A stretch of DNA of 12,958 nt from Chloroflexi bacterium RBG_16_64_32 (GTDB taxonomy: Bacteria > Chloroflexota > Dehalococcoidia > SM23-28-2 > RBG-16-64-32), in assembly GCA_001795235.1 (NCBI GenBank), contig MGNZ01000129.1, positions 1-12,958 of the forward strand, in the 5' to 3' direction. A program made the translations under genes and the position numbers. The notes below the pieces were generated by a model that saw only the letters and a list, made by a program, of their open reading frames with translations, ran no database searches and was not told the DNA's origin. This document shows, piece after piece, positions 1 to 5,873 of the stretch; within the stretch, counting starts at the first letter, position 1; each line of letters starts with the position of its first letter.

Positions 1-377
1 AGCTGCCCCAGCGGCCGCTCGAGGCGCTCGCCGCGACTATCCGTGTATGATAGGACACTTGTCAGGTCTCCGGCGCTCAGCGACTTGACGAACCGGCGCA
101 GGTCCTCGTGAGACTTCGCGTAGGCGTCGCGTATCGCTTCCAGCACCCGACCTTCCTGTAGCCGTGGCATCCCAACCGTCCCCGATTGCGCCCAGCGCGC
201 GAGCCAAAGCACCTGAGCGCCGACGACGTGCACCAAGTTCCCCTGCACGCTCCCGAAGCTGGCGCCCATTTCCCTTCCCAGTTCCCCTTCGCTCAGCTCT
301 GACGCGGCGTCCAGAACGTGGTTGTTCGCCCACTCGTTATACTCGTATAGTGCTCGTATCTGTTCGAGAGCGCTCAT
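1..377 (-). CDS. DinB-family protein, 3' end cut by window edge
   Basis: Partial: the first 125 residues of a protein that in this family is usually about 150-170 long. The start is the ATG at 377, with GAGG five bases upstream. The N-terminus MSALEQIRALYEYNEWAN matches the first helix of DinB/YfiT four-helix-bundle proteins (typically 'YNRWAN'). GNLVHVVGAQVLWLARW at about 47-63 matches the second helix, where H50 would be the first of the usual three metal-binding histidines; the other two would lie beyond the edge. DinB-like proteins include metal-dependent thiol transferases (bacillithiol or mycothiol dependent) and damage-induced proteins, but the exact reaction cannot be read from the sequence. 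The gene begins 13 bases after the stop of the dehalogenase, so the two are probably one transcript. Co-transcription with a dehalogenase would fit a thiol-dependent detoxification role, but that is inference. Confidence 0.8.
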   Translation of the reverse strand, partial: MSALEQIRALYEYNEWANNHVLDAASELSEGELGREMGASFGSVQGNLVHVVGAQVLWLARWAQSGTVGMPRLQEGRVLEAIRDAYAKSHEDLRRFVKSLSAGDLTSVLSYTDSRGERLERPLGQ

Positions 378-390
378 TCGAACCTCGCTT

Positions 391-1272
391 CTAGAGTCCC
401 TTGTACCACTCCGCGATCGCTTCCCCTATCTCGTGCGGGCGGTCCTCCTGCACGAAGTGGGCGCCGGGACCGATGTCCACCGTCTTCAGATTGCGGACGT
501 TCTTGCGGCACCACTCGATCAGCGGCTCCCGCATAATCGCCCCGGGCCTTGCGTAAAGCAAGAGCTTAGGGATGTCCGACTTCCCCAGCCACCGGCTGTA
601 GGCCTGTACAGCGTCAACCACGTCCGGCGGCTGGCCCTCGATGGGGATCTCGTTGGGCCAGCGCCAGGTCGGCTTGCGGCTGGGCGGGTCCACGTACGGC
701 TCCCGGTAGCGGTCCATCTCCTCGTCTGAGAGCTTGCGGAGGATCGCGCCGGGCAGCACCCCCTCCACGAACATGTTCTGGTTGATGATCATGTTCTCGC
801 CCACATCGGGCGTGCGGAACGCCTGGAACATCTGCCTTGCCTGCTCCGGCCACTCGTCCCAGGTCACCGGCCGCACGATCGCCTCCATGAACGCGATCCC
901 CTTGACGTTGTCCTCGTTACGCCGCGCGTAATGGAACGCCAGCGCCGAGCCCCAGTCGTGGATCACGAACGTGATATTGCGCAGGCTCAGCGCCTCGATG
1001 AAGCCTTCCACGTACCCGGAGTGGTCGAAGAAGCGGTACTCGATGTCCGGCTTGTCCGACTTCCCCATGCCGATGAGGTCGAGGGCGATGCACCTGCCCA
1101 AAGGAGAAACGTGCGGGATGACGTTACGCCACAGGTAGGACGAGGTGGGGTTGCCATGAAGGAAAACCACCGGGTCGCCGGAGCCCTCCTCGACGTAGTG
1201 CAGGCGCGAGCCCTGCACTTCCACGAACCTCGACTCGAACGGGAACGCCGCCGATATCTCTTGCTGGGTCAT
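391..1272 (-). CDS. dhaA: Haloalkane dehalogenase (HLD-II type, DhaA/LinB-like)
   Basis: An alpha/beta-hydrolase of 293 residues that would hydrolyse carbon-halogen bonds of haloalkanes to the alcohol, halide and a proton, in the cytoplasm without a cofactor. The whole catalytic set is visible: HGNPTSS with halide-binding N41, nucleophile D106 and second halide-binding W107 in VIHDWGSA, catalytic acid E130 in AFMEAI, and base H272 in GPGAHFVQED. As I recall them, these positions are the same as in Rhodococcus DhaA, itself 293 residues, and cap-region strings such as TWDEWPE, FQAFRT and YREPY are also DhaA-like. This places it in subfamily II rather than among generic hydrolases. The start is the ATG at 1272 with a GAGAGGAAG ribosome site; the frame is open up to 1512, but that part reads through repeat DNA and does not look like protein. 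Substrate range cannot be told. It is downstream of repeat-rich DNA and just upstream of the DinB gene. Confidence 0.93.
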   Translation of the reverse strand: MTQQEISAAFPFESRFVEVQGSRLHYVEEGSGDPVVFLHGNPTSSYLWRNVIPHVSPLGRCIALDLIGMGKSDKPDIEYRFFDHSGYVEGFIEALSLRNITFVIHDWGSALAFHYARRNEDNVKGIAFMEAIVRPVTWDEWPEQARQMFQAFRTPDVGENMIINQNMFVEGVLPGAILRKLSDEEMDRYREPYVDPPSRKPTWRWPNEIPIEGQPPDVVDAVQAYSRWLGKSDIPKLLLYARPGAIMREPLIEWCRKNVRNLKTVDIGPGAHFVQEDRPHEIGEAIAEWYKGL

Positions 1273-1330
1273 CACTTCCTCTCCCGTTGCCTCTCCTCGC
1301 TCGCTCTTCGAGTGCTGGCCTGGTGGTGAG

Positions 1331-1366
1331 ACCCTTCTCCGCCTCAGGCGGATCAGGGTGACAACA
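1331..1366 (-). repeat. Hairpin repeat, copy A
   Basis: This short dispersed element has a TCCGCC-TCA-GGCGGA hairpin core flanked by CTTC on one side and ATCAGGGTGAC on the other. Read on the minus strand it aligns base for base with copy B (1395-1429), including the outer TGTCA..CTGA and AGAAG..TCT arms. The two copies are therefore an inverted pair that could fold into one long hairpin in the gap between the phosphodiesterase and dehalogenase genes, where it might act as a transcription attenuator. Confidence 0.7.
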
Positions 1367-1394
1367 ACCCGGTGTCGTTCAGGGCCCTTCGCTC

Positions 1395-1429
1395 TGTCAT
1401 TCTGATCCGCCGAAGGCGGAGAAGAATCT
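1395..1429 (+). repeat. Hairpin repeat, copy B
   Basis: TGTCATTCTGA, then TCCGCC-GAA-GGCGGA, then GAAGAATCT. It is the inverted partner of copy A. The TGTCATTCTGA...GAAGAATCT frame resembles a short interspersed repeat I have seen in many GC-rich bacterial genomes, Chloroflexota among them. A further partial match (GCGAAGAATCTC) lies at 1470-1481. Confidence 0.7.
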
Positions 1430-1480
1430 GGCGCCCCGCTCAGGCAGACGCCCGTAGGGATGAACTCCGCGAAGAATCTC

Positions 1481-1515
1481 CTACTTCCTACTTCCTTCTT
1501 CCCACTTCCCACCTC
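1481..1515. repeat. Seven-base tandem repeat at the phosphodiesterase stop codon
   Basis: Five consecutive heptamers of the form CYWCTTC (the last ending CTC) read CTACTTC, CTACTTC, CTTCTTC, CCACTTC, CCACCTC on the plus strand. On the minus strand they are purine-rich and encode the last residues and the TAG stop of the phosphodiesterase gene. Because seven is not a multiple of three, a change of copy number would shift the reading frame of the C-terminal tail. Confidence 0.75.
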
Positions 1516-3562
1516 GCCCGTACAGCCTCACCCGCAGGTCCTCCACCACGTTCGTGCCGTCCAGGCGCAGATGACGCGGGTTGAATCGATCGCTACTGAC
1601 GGAGACGATGAGGTTGGAGGGGTCGGCGTCTACGGGCAGCGGTAGCCCGGCGACGCCGAAGTCGTCCGTCGTCGCCTCCGCCTGCGCTTTCCCGCCGGCG
1701 CCGACGACCCGCACCTGGGCGCCGGCCACGGGTGGTTTCTCCCCTCGGGAGTCGGTGTCGTTCTCCAGCACGGTCACCGTGATGGTGCGGCCGTCCATGG
1801 CTGGTTCCAGGATGACGTCCATGTCCAGCAAATACACGAAGGGGGCCGGGACCACGGCTTTCAGGCCAGCGTCGAGGACGGCCTGGACCTGGTTTGCCGC
1901 TAGCTCCGTGTCAATGGGCGCCATGCCGTGGTCGGCCGTGATTACGAACAACGTGGAGTCCATCAGCCCTCGCTGCTCCAGTAGCGACAGGATCTCGCCG
2001 ATACGTTTGTCCGTCTCCATAAGCGCTGTGCGCACGGCGTCGTGGTGGGGGCCGTAGTCGTGGCCTACCGCGTCCGACAGGAAGAAGCTTTGCAGCGTGA
2101 ACATCGGCGGTGGGAGGGTGTCGTCCCCGAAAAGCAGCAGGGCCTGAGCCTGCCCCTGGCTGTCGATGCGCGAGTAGCGGTAGATGTCTTCCTGTCCCTC
2201 CTCTCGCCAGCGGGGGTGCGTGTCGTCGTAGTGGGCGCGGGTAACGTCGCGGAGCTTCTCGGGGTCGCAGACCAGGCGGCGCTCCAGAGCGGCGTGACCG
2301 GCCCCCCGTGCGCTGGGCTCGTTGATCGAGGCCGTGAGGGCGCCCTTTTTGCCGTCCCACTTCCCGTACACGCGGTGCACCGCCTCGTACAGCGTCTCCA
2401 CGCCATCGGCCAGGAACCTGGCGGTATCGAACTGCATCCCCTGGGGTGTGATGGTCTGGCGGCTCTCCCGCAGGTAATAGACGGGGTTCACGATGTCGTG
2501 GTGGCCGGACCAGGCGCCGGTGCCAAGGGTGTTGTGGCTGGGCCAGGTAATGGATGGGAACGTCACCATCGTGCCGTAGCGAAACATGAGGCCGCCATCC
2601 ACCAACCGTTTCAGGTTGGGGATCGACTCCGCGTCCTTCTCCAGCCGCTCCAGGAGCTGGGTGTTGCTCAGCCCGTCCAGGAGCATGACGTAGACGCGCT
2701 CCGGCCTTCGCTCCAACTCGCCCTGCGGACTCCGGTCCAGGGCCTCCTCGATTGGCTTGCCGTCCTGCCGCTTCAGGTAGACGTCCGGCTCCACGCCTCT
2801 GTCGCTGGAGGTGCGGCCGCTGGCGTCCATGCCGTCGATGAGGGGAAGGCCAAGGAGCAACGCCAGCGTGGGGGCCACGTCCACCTGGGCGCAGAGAGCG
2901 TCCGTTATCCCGGGTTTGATACCCGGCCCGCACAATACGAGCGGCGCCCGCGTTTGCACGACGTCCAGCGCGCCGTGCTGACCCGGCTGCCGCCCAAAGG
3001 CGTACGTCTTCGGGTTTACCGCGATGTCCGGCGCGTTGGGGCTATCGAAGAGCTGGGCGATCCGCTCCAGCGCCAGCGGGTAGGTGAGGTGCTCCGGCTC
3101 GATGAACGCCTGCGCAGGGTCCGATCCCGAGTAGCCGGACCTAGCGGCCGCATCCAGCTCCTCGGACAGGGTGGCCAGGGCTGTCGGGTCCTGGTTAGCG
3201 ATGGGGTCCTCCCCGATCCGCTCCACGATACGATAGCCGTATCCGGGCAGACGCCCGCCCGCTACGCGCGTCGGCGTCTGGGCGCCGCCGTCCGCGCTGC
3301 GCCTGCCGGCATCAGCCGTAGGCTGACCCGCCTCCGGCGGGGGCAGGTGGAAGCGCTGGAAGCGGATCATCCCCCGCCTGGCCCACACCTCGTAGGCGCC
3401 GTCACGGTAGGTGATCGCCAGGTCGGTCTGCTCTCCGCGCACGGGGTCCGTGAGCAGCGCCGCGATGGCGTGGTTCCCTGACTCTTCCTGGTTGGGGTCC
3501 AGCCCCTGGCCGCCGGGCCGCTCCGGCCCTACACCGTCGGCGGGCTCCTCCTCTATCGTCAT
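1481..3562 (-). CDS. Alkaline phosphatase superfamily phosphodiesterase with permuted domain order
   Basis: A 693-residue protein of the type I phosphodiesterase/nucleotide pyrophosphatase kind (PF01663), which uses two metal ions to hydrolyse phosphoesters. Visible ligands: D296 in VMLLDGLS, probable nucleophile T339 in FPSITWPSHNTLGTG, D497 and H501 in SDAVGHDYGP, D544 and H545 in ITADHGM. The last ligand, normally C-terminal, is at H196 in GQHG, followed by LVLCGPGI and DVAPTLALLLGLP (228-240), so it precedes all the others. Residues 28-245 thus look like the C-terminal half of the family and 286-585 like the N-terminal half. Residues about 590-680 resemble an Ig/carboxypeptidase-regulatory-like beta domain. 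There is no signal peptide or membrane helix, so it is probably cytoplasmic. The start is the ATG at 3562 with AAAGGA seven bases upstream. A hairpin repeat lies inside the gene (residues 73-84) and a heptamer repeat covers its stop. The substrate is unknown. Confidence 0.85.
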   Translation of the reverse strand: MTIEEEPADGVGPERPGGQGLDPNQEESGNHAIAALLTDPVRGEQTDLAITYRDGAYEVWARRGMIRFQRFHLPPPEAGQPTADAGRRSADGGAQTPTRVAGGRLPGYGYRIVERIGEDPIANQDPTALATLSEELDAAARSGYSGSDPAQAFIEPEHLTYPLALERIAQLFDSPNAPDIAVNPKTYAFGRQPGQHGALDVVQTRAPLVLCGPGIKPGITDALCAQVDVAPTLALLLGLPLIDGMDASGRTSSDRGVEPDVYLKRQDGKPIEEALDRSPQGELERRPERVYVMLLDGLSNTQLLERLEKDAESIPNLKRLVDGGLMFRYGTMVTFPSITWPSHNTLGTGAWSGHHDIVNPVYYLRESRQTITPQGMQFDTARFLADGVETLYEAVHRVYGKWDGKKGALTASINEPSARGAGHAALERRLVCDPEKLRDVTRAHYDDTHPRWREEGQEDIYRYSRIDSQGQAQALLLFGDDTLPPPMFTLQSFFLSDAVGHDYGPHHDAVRTALMETDKRIGEILSLLEQRGLMDSTLFVITADHGMAPIDTELAANQVQAVLDAGLKAVVPAPFVYLLDMDVILEPAMDGRTITVTVLENDTDSRGEKPPVAGAQVRVVGAGGKAQAEATTDDFGVAGLPLPVDADPSNLIVSVSSDRFNPRHLRLDGTNVVEDLRVRLYGRGGKWEEGSRK
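3312..3346. repeat. Hairpin repeat inside the phosphodiesterase gene
   Basis: Two adjacent 6-3-6 palindromes, TCAGCC-GTA-GGCTGA (3312-3326) and CCCGCC-TCC-GGCGGG (3327-3341). The second, with its CTGA and CAG flanks, matches the hairpin repeats found between the genes. It encodes residues 73-84 (LPPPEAGQPTAD) without breaking the frame, in a low-complexity linker between two recognisable blocks. Confidence 0.6.
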
Positions 3563-3616
3563 GATCAGTTCCTTTCGCCGCTGTTCGTGTGCTTTGGTCT
3601 ACCGTGGATGGCAGCA

Positions 3617-3688
3617 CCCGCCTGAGGCGGACACGATTGCTCCTATGCCTCAGCCTTCTCCACCGAAGGCGGATCCGCCTCTGGCGGA
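3617..3688. repeat. Cluster of hairpin repeats between nitroreductase and phosphodiesterase genes
   Basis: Three more copies of the same core: CCCGCC-TGA-GGCGGA (3617-3631), TCCACC-GAA-GGCGGA (3659-3673) and TCCGCC-TCT-GGCGGA (3674-3688). The last two abut, giving a perfect 12-base palindrome GGCGGATCCGCC at 3668-3679. They fill most of the 155-base gap between the two minus-strand genes and leave no clear promoter for the phosphodiesterase gene. Confidence 0.7.
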
Positions 3689-3717
3689 AGGACGGGGTCT
3701 CCTAATACGCTTTCGCC

Positions 3718-4239
3718 TCACCATCGTTCCTCGTGCACCAACTCCCCTAACTCCACTCGCTTCTTCCCCAGGCTCATGGGGACGGCCGGACTAGGATAGC
3801 CCAGCGCCAGGATCACGACGACCCGCCAGCCCTTCCGGCCGGTCGCTGGGTCCTGCATGTCCTGCGGCAGCTGGAGCTTCTCGCGGATGCAGGCCTGGTC
3901 GTGGATCGAGGTCGGGCAGGAGGCGATCCCCTGCGACCAGGCGGCGAGCATCATGTTCTGGGCCGACCGCCCGGCGTCGAAGTCGCTGCCGTCCGGCGGG
4001 CAGCACACGGCGATGCCGACCTGCGCGGCGAGCAGCGGCTGCGTGAACTGGCCGCAGGTCGCCAGCTCCTTCAGCCACTCGCGGTCTCGCGCGACGACCA
4101 GCCGCGTGGGCTGCGTGTTCTTGGAGCTCCCGGCCATCCTACCCGCCTGGAGGATCTTGTCCAGCTTCTCCTCCTCGATGGGCTTGTCCAGATAGGCCCT
4201 AGTGTCGCGCTTGCTGACTATGCACCGGTAGGCGTCCAT
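3718..4239 (-). CDS. Nitroreductase-family flavoprotein
   Basis: A 173-residue protein of the nitroreductase fold (PF00881): FMN-dependent, usually dimeric, cytoplasmic enzymes that reduce nitro, quinone or other substrates with NAD(P)H. Visible marks are SKRDTRAY (9-16; R11 and R14 would contact the FMN phosphate), GSSKNTQPTRLVVA (37-50), the central helix FDAGRSAQNMMLAAWSQGIASC (87-108) and LALGYP near the end. It is at the short end of the family. The ATG at 4239 follows a strong AGGAGGAGGGA site. It is the first gene of the minus-strand run with the phosphodiesterase, dehalogenase and DinB genes, but the repeat-filled 155-base gap makes co-transcription uncertain. Substrate and nicotinamide preference cannot be told. 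Confidence 0.88.
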   Translation of the reverse strand: MDAYRCIVSKRDTRAYLDKPIEEEKLDKILQAGRMAGSSKNTQPTRLVVARDREWLKELATCGQFTQPLLAAQVGIAVCCPPDGSDFDAGRSAQNMMLAAWSQGIASCPTSIHDQACIREKLQLPQDMQDPATGRKGWRVVVILALGYPSPAVPMSLGKKRVELGELVHEERW

Positions 4240-4365
4240 TCCCTCCTCCTGCTGTGTGGCTCCGGCCTCCGCGCGGCGGGGCCGGCGAACGCGGCGGCCT
4301 TCGTGCTGCTAATGCTACAAGAACGGGCGGCCCGGCGCAGCACCCTGGGAGCGGGGGGCGTCCGC

Positions 4366-4395
4366 GTTGACACCCGCCCGGTCCGCGCGCACAAT
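4366..4395 (+). promoter_or_regulatory. Predicted sigma70-type promoter, module copy 1
   Basis: TTGACA (4367-4372), a 17-base spacer and CACAAT (4390-4395), inside the 14-mer GTTGACACCCGCCC that recurs at 4899 and 5691. No plus-strand gene lies close downstream: a transcript starting near 4402 would run antisense through the pilin-like gene. The -35 and spacing are ideal; the -10 has two mismatches. Confidence 0.5.
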
Positions 4396-4453
4396 CGCGG
4401 TCCTTGCCCCTACCTCAGCCAGCGCCTTCCGCCCGTTGTCAGCCGCCGACGGT

Positions 4454-4759
4454 TCAGCCGCGCCGCACCTTCAGCAGGTATAGAGCAACAGCCCCAATGA
4501 CCAGCACCCCAATGGCGACCCATAATGACGGCGGGAATTCGACCCCGAACGCTGGCTTCTCGCCATCTCCTCGGAGAGCGGTGGTCACTGAGTCCAGCTG
4601 ACCGAAAACGGGCGGGCTGACCATTCCCAGCACAGCGGTGGTCGCAGCTACGATGACCGCCAGGATCAGGGCGTACTCGGTCAAAGACTGGCCGCGTTCT
4701 CGGTCGGCGCGGGCAAAGAGCCGCGTCAGGGCCGCCCCAGCGTCGCGAAATATCGCCAT
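4454..4759 (-). CDS. Flp/Fap-type pilin-like protein with extra C-terminal membrane helix
   Basis: 101 residues. The segment ERGQSLTEYALILAVIVAATTAVL (21-44) is the hallmark of class III (Flp, type IVb) prepilins: a basic leader, a cleavage point after G23, glutamate at +5 (E28) with the adjacent tyrosine, then a hydrophobic helix. After cleavage such proteins are assembled by Tad secretion machinery into thin adhesive pili. Odd here is a second hydrophobic helix at 80-96 followed by KVRRG, which ordinary Flp pilins (about 50-70 residues) lack; the protein may be a pseudopilin or stay in the membrane. No LPXTG-like motif is seen. No Tad gene is in the window, so it is an orphan. The ATG at 4759 is chosen because it gives a normal leader; the frame is open upstream to 5092 but unlike protein. 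The ribosome site is weak (AGG touches the ATG). Confidence 0.75.
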   Translation of the reverse strand: MAIFRDAGAALTRLFARADRERGQSLTEYALILAVIVAATTAVLGMVSPPVFGQLDSVTTALRGDGEKPAFGVEFPPSLWVAIGVLVIGAVALYLLKVRRG

Positions 4760-4898
4760 CCTATTCGACCCGCACAGCTTTCCCTTTAAAGACAGACGCA
4801 CTGAACTGCCCCACGTTACAGGTCGTGCTCCTCTGCCCTCGCCGCCACAGGGCGCTACCGAAGCCACCGCTTGCGAGCGTGCCGGCGCTGACTCGCCC

Positions 4899-4928
4899 GT
4901 TGACACCCGCCCAGCCCAGCCGCCATCT
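4899..4928 (+). promoter_or_regulatory. Predicted promoter, module copy 2, upstream of zinc-ribbon gene
   Basis: TTGACA at 4900-4905 within the repeated 14-mer (4899-4912). With a 17-base spacer the -10 would be CCATCT (4923-4928), a poor match. It lies about 140 bases upstream of the plus-strand start at 5040, in the divergent gap with the pilin gene. An imperfect CCACC-GCG-GGTGG hairpin follows at 4938-4950. Confidence 0.35.
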
Positions 4929-5039
4929 TCGCCCTGACCACCGCGGGTGGCTAGTCTTCGACGAGTGCTGGACTCGTTGGAAGTAACGCGGCAGTGGACG
5001 CACGCGTCATATGAGGTGCACACACCACTCGGAGGAAAC

Positions 5040-5507
5040 ATGGTCGGTAGCGGAGAGACAGCACCATACCGGGGCGAGACCTTCTCCGGCACTCCTGTGG
5101 GGCAACCACCCCAGTCGGTTCAGGTATCATCGCAGGCTCCTGTCGAGCACGAAGAACGCGAGCGGTCTAAGTCCCGGTCCGGAACCTATTGCCCGGACTG
5201 TAACTCCAAGGTCGTTCGGGTCAGCGGCGGCGTTCTCTGGTGTTCGGTATGCCGAAGGATGGCCAGATCAAGTCGGAAACCGAACTCCGTTTTTGGATTG
5301 TTCATCCTCTGCGCAGTCGTCCTGGTGCCGTTGGTGTTGGGCGCCTTCTACTTCAACGGTAGCTTCGACCACAGGCTGGCCGCAGACGGCCTAAACTGGC
5401 AGCCGTGCAGGGAGCGATACGATGGGCCGGAGCTCTGCGGCGACGAACTCCCTGCTGGCGCTGGTGTCCGCAACGGCGTGCAAGATTGGTTTCGGCATCT
5501 GTACTAG
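5040..5507 (+). CDS. Zinc-ribbon, single-pass membrane protein of unknown function
   Basis: 155 residues, not assigned to a named family. The ATG at 5040 follows a textbook GGAGGAAAC ribosome site; the open frame extends to 4947 but without a ribosome site. Residues 1-48 are polar and probably disordered. C51-P-D-C54 and C68-S-V-C71 form a short zinc ribbon. A hydrophobic helix at about 84-105 (FGLFILCAVVLVPLVLGAFYF) follows a basic stretch RMARSSRK, so by the positive-inside rule the ribbon is cytoplasmic and the C-terminal 50 residues are outside. These contain two cysteines, C123 and C133, which could form a disulfide. Zinc ribbon plus one membrane helix is common in small bacterial membrane proteins, so no function is claimed. 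Confidence 0.75.
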   Translation: MVGSGETAPYRGETFSGTPVGQPPQSVQVSSQAPVEHEERERSKSRSGTYCPDCNSKVVRVSGGVLWCSVCRRMARSSRKPNSVFGLFILCAVVLVPLVLGAFYFNGSFDHRLAADGLNWQPCRERYDGPELCGDELPAGAGVRNGVQDWFRHLY

Positions 5508-5690
5508 AGGCGCTGCGCGGGTCTCCGAGGTAGCGACCCAGTAGCCTACCGGCTGTGGCGCGCCCTACGGGCCCCAGGGGCTCGGCCACGGGGTCGGGCG
5601 GTTCGGCTCGCAGTGCGGCCCGCCCCTATCCCCTCCGCATGTTGTGCCTTCTGGCGTACGGGGCGCCCGGCGCGCAGCAGATGCGGCCCC

Positions 5691-5724
5691 GTTGACACCC
5701 GCCCAAGGGGCCCAGGCGCACAAT
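5691..5724 (+). promoter_or_regulatory. Promoter-like module, copy 3
   Basis: GTTGACACCCGCCC (5691-5704) followed by GCGCACAAT, as in copy 1, but TTGACA (5692-5697) and CACAAT (5719-5724) are 21 bases apart, too far for a standard sigma70 promoter. It may be a decayed promoter or part of a small repeat that carries both boxes. The next gene start is about 150 bases downstream. Confidence 0.35.
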
Positions 5725-5861
5725 GCCTGCGGCGGACAGTCAGGTCGCGCCTGCACCCCCTCATCGCTGCCCGCGTGAGACCGCCGCGGCGCTCGCTGTC
5801 CGCCTTGTCACGCGTCCTCCAAGGGCCACAAGACCGGCCCACCGCAGCCAGCCTCTTCCGC

Positions 5862-5867
5862 TATAAT
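5862..5867 (+). promoter_or_regulatory. TATAAT -10 box implying a leaderless transcript
   Basis: A perfect TATAAT ends six bases before the ATG at 5874. A start site seven bases after the box would fall on the A of the ATG, so the mRNA would have no 5' leader; accordingly no Shine-Dalgarno sequence is present. No convincing -35 lies 16-18 bases upstream. Confidence 0.6.
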
Positions 5868-5873
5868 ACCGGC

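Larger units (their letters stand above)
5508..5873. other. 366-base intergenic stretch without a recognisable gene
   Basis: GC-rich DNA between the zinc-ribbon gene and the PF04020 gene. Open frames here are short, compositionally biased and lack ribosome sites. It contains the third copy of the GTTGACACCCGCCC module (5691-5704) and, at its right end, the TATAAT box of the next gene. No tRNA, terminator with a T-run or CRISPR repeat is visible. Confidence 0.7.

Noticed and set aside
372..390. GGTTCGAAT on the minus strand resembling a tRNA T-arm
   Set aside because: The flanks do not pair and no other tRNA arm is found; it is the region between the dehalogenase stop and the DinB start.
1273..1512. 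N-terminal extension of the dehalogenase by 80 codons
   Set aside because: It reads through the hairpin and heptamer repeats. The ATG at 1272 has a good ribosome site and gives the family's normal length.
2042..3481. Long plus-strand open frame (479 codons) opposite the phosphodiesterase
   Set aside because: Antisense shadow typical of GC-rich DNA: the other strand encodes clear family motifs, while this frame shows no recognisable domain and begins inside them.
4404..4601. Proline/serine-rich plus-strand open frame just after promoter copy 1
   Set aside because: It opens with a TTG, has no domain or ribosome site, and lies opposite the pilin gene; the transcript may exist, but this protein is not supported.
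4760..4900. c-di-GMP riboswitch upstream of the pilin-like gene
   Set aside because: A tempting context, but the conserved GEMM sequence blocks are not present in the leader.
4760..5092. N-terminal extension of the pilin-like protein
   Set aside because: It overlaps the divergent zinc-ribbon start and its ribosome site, and would destroy the short prepilin leader.
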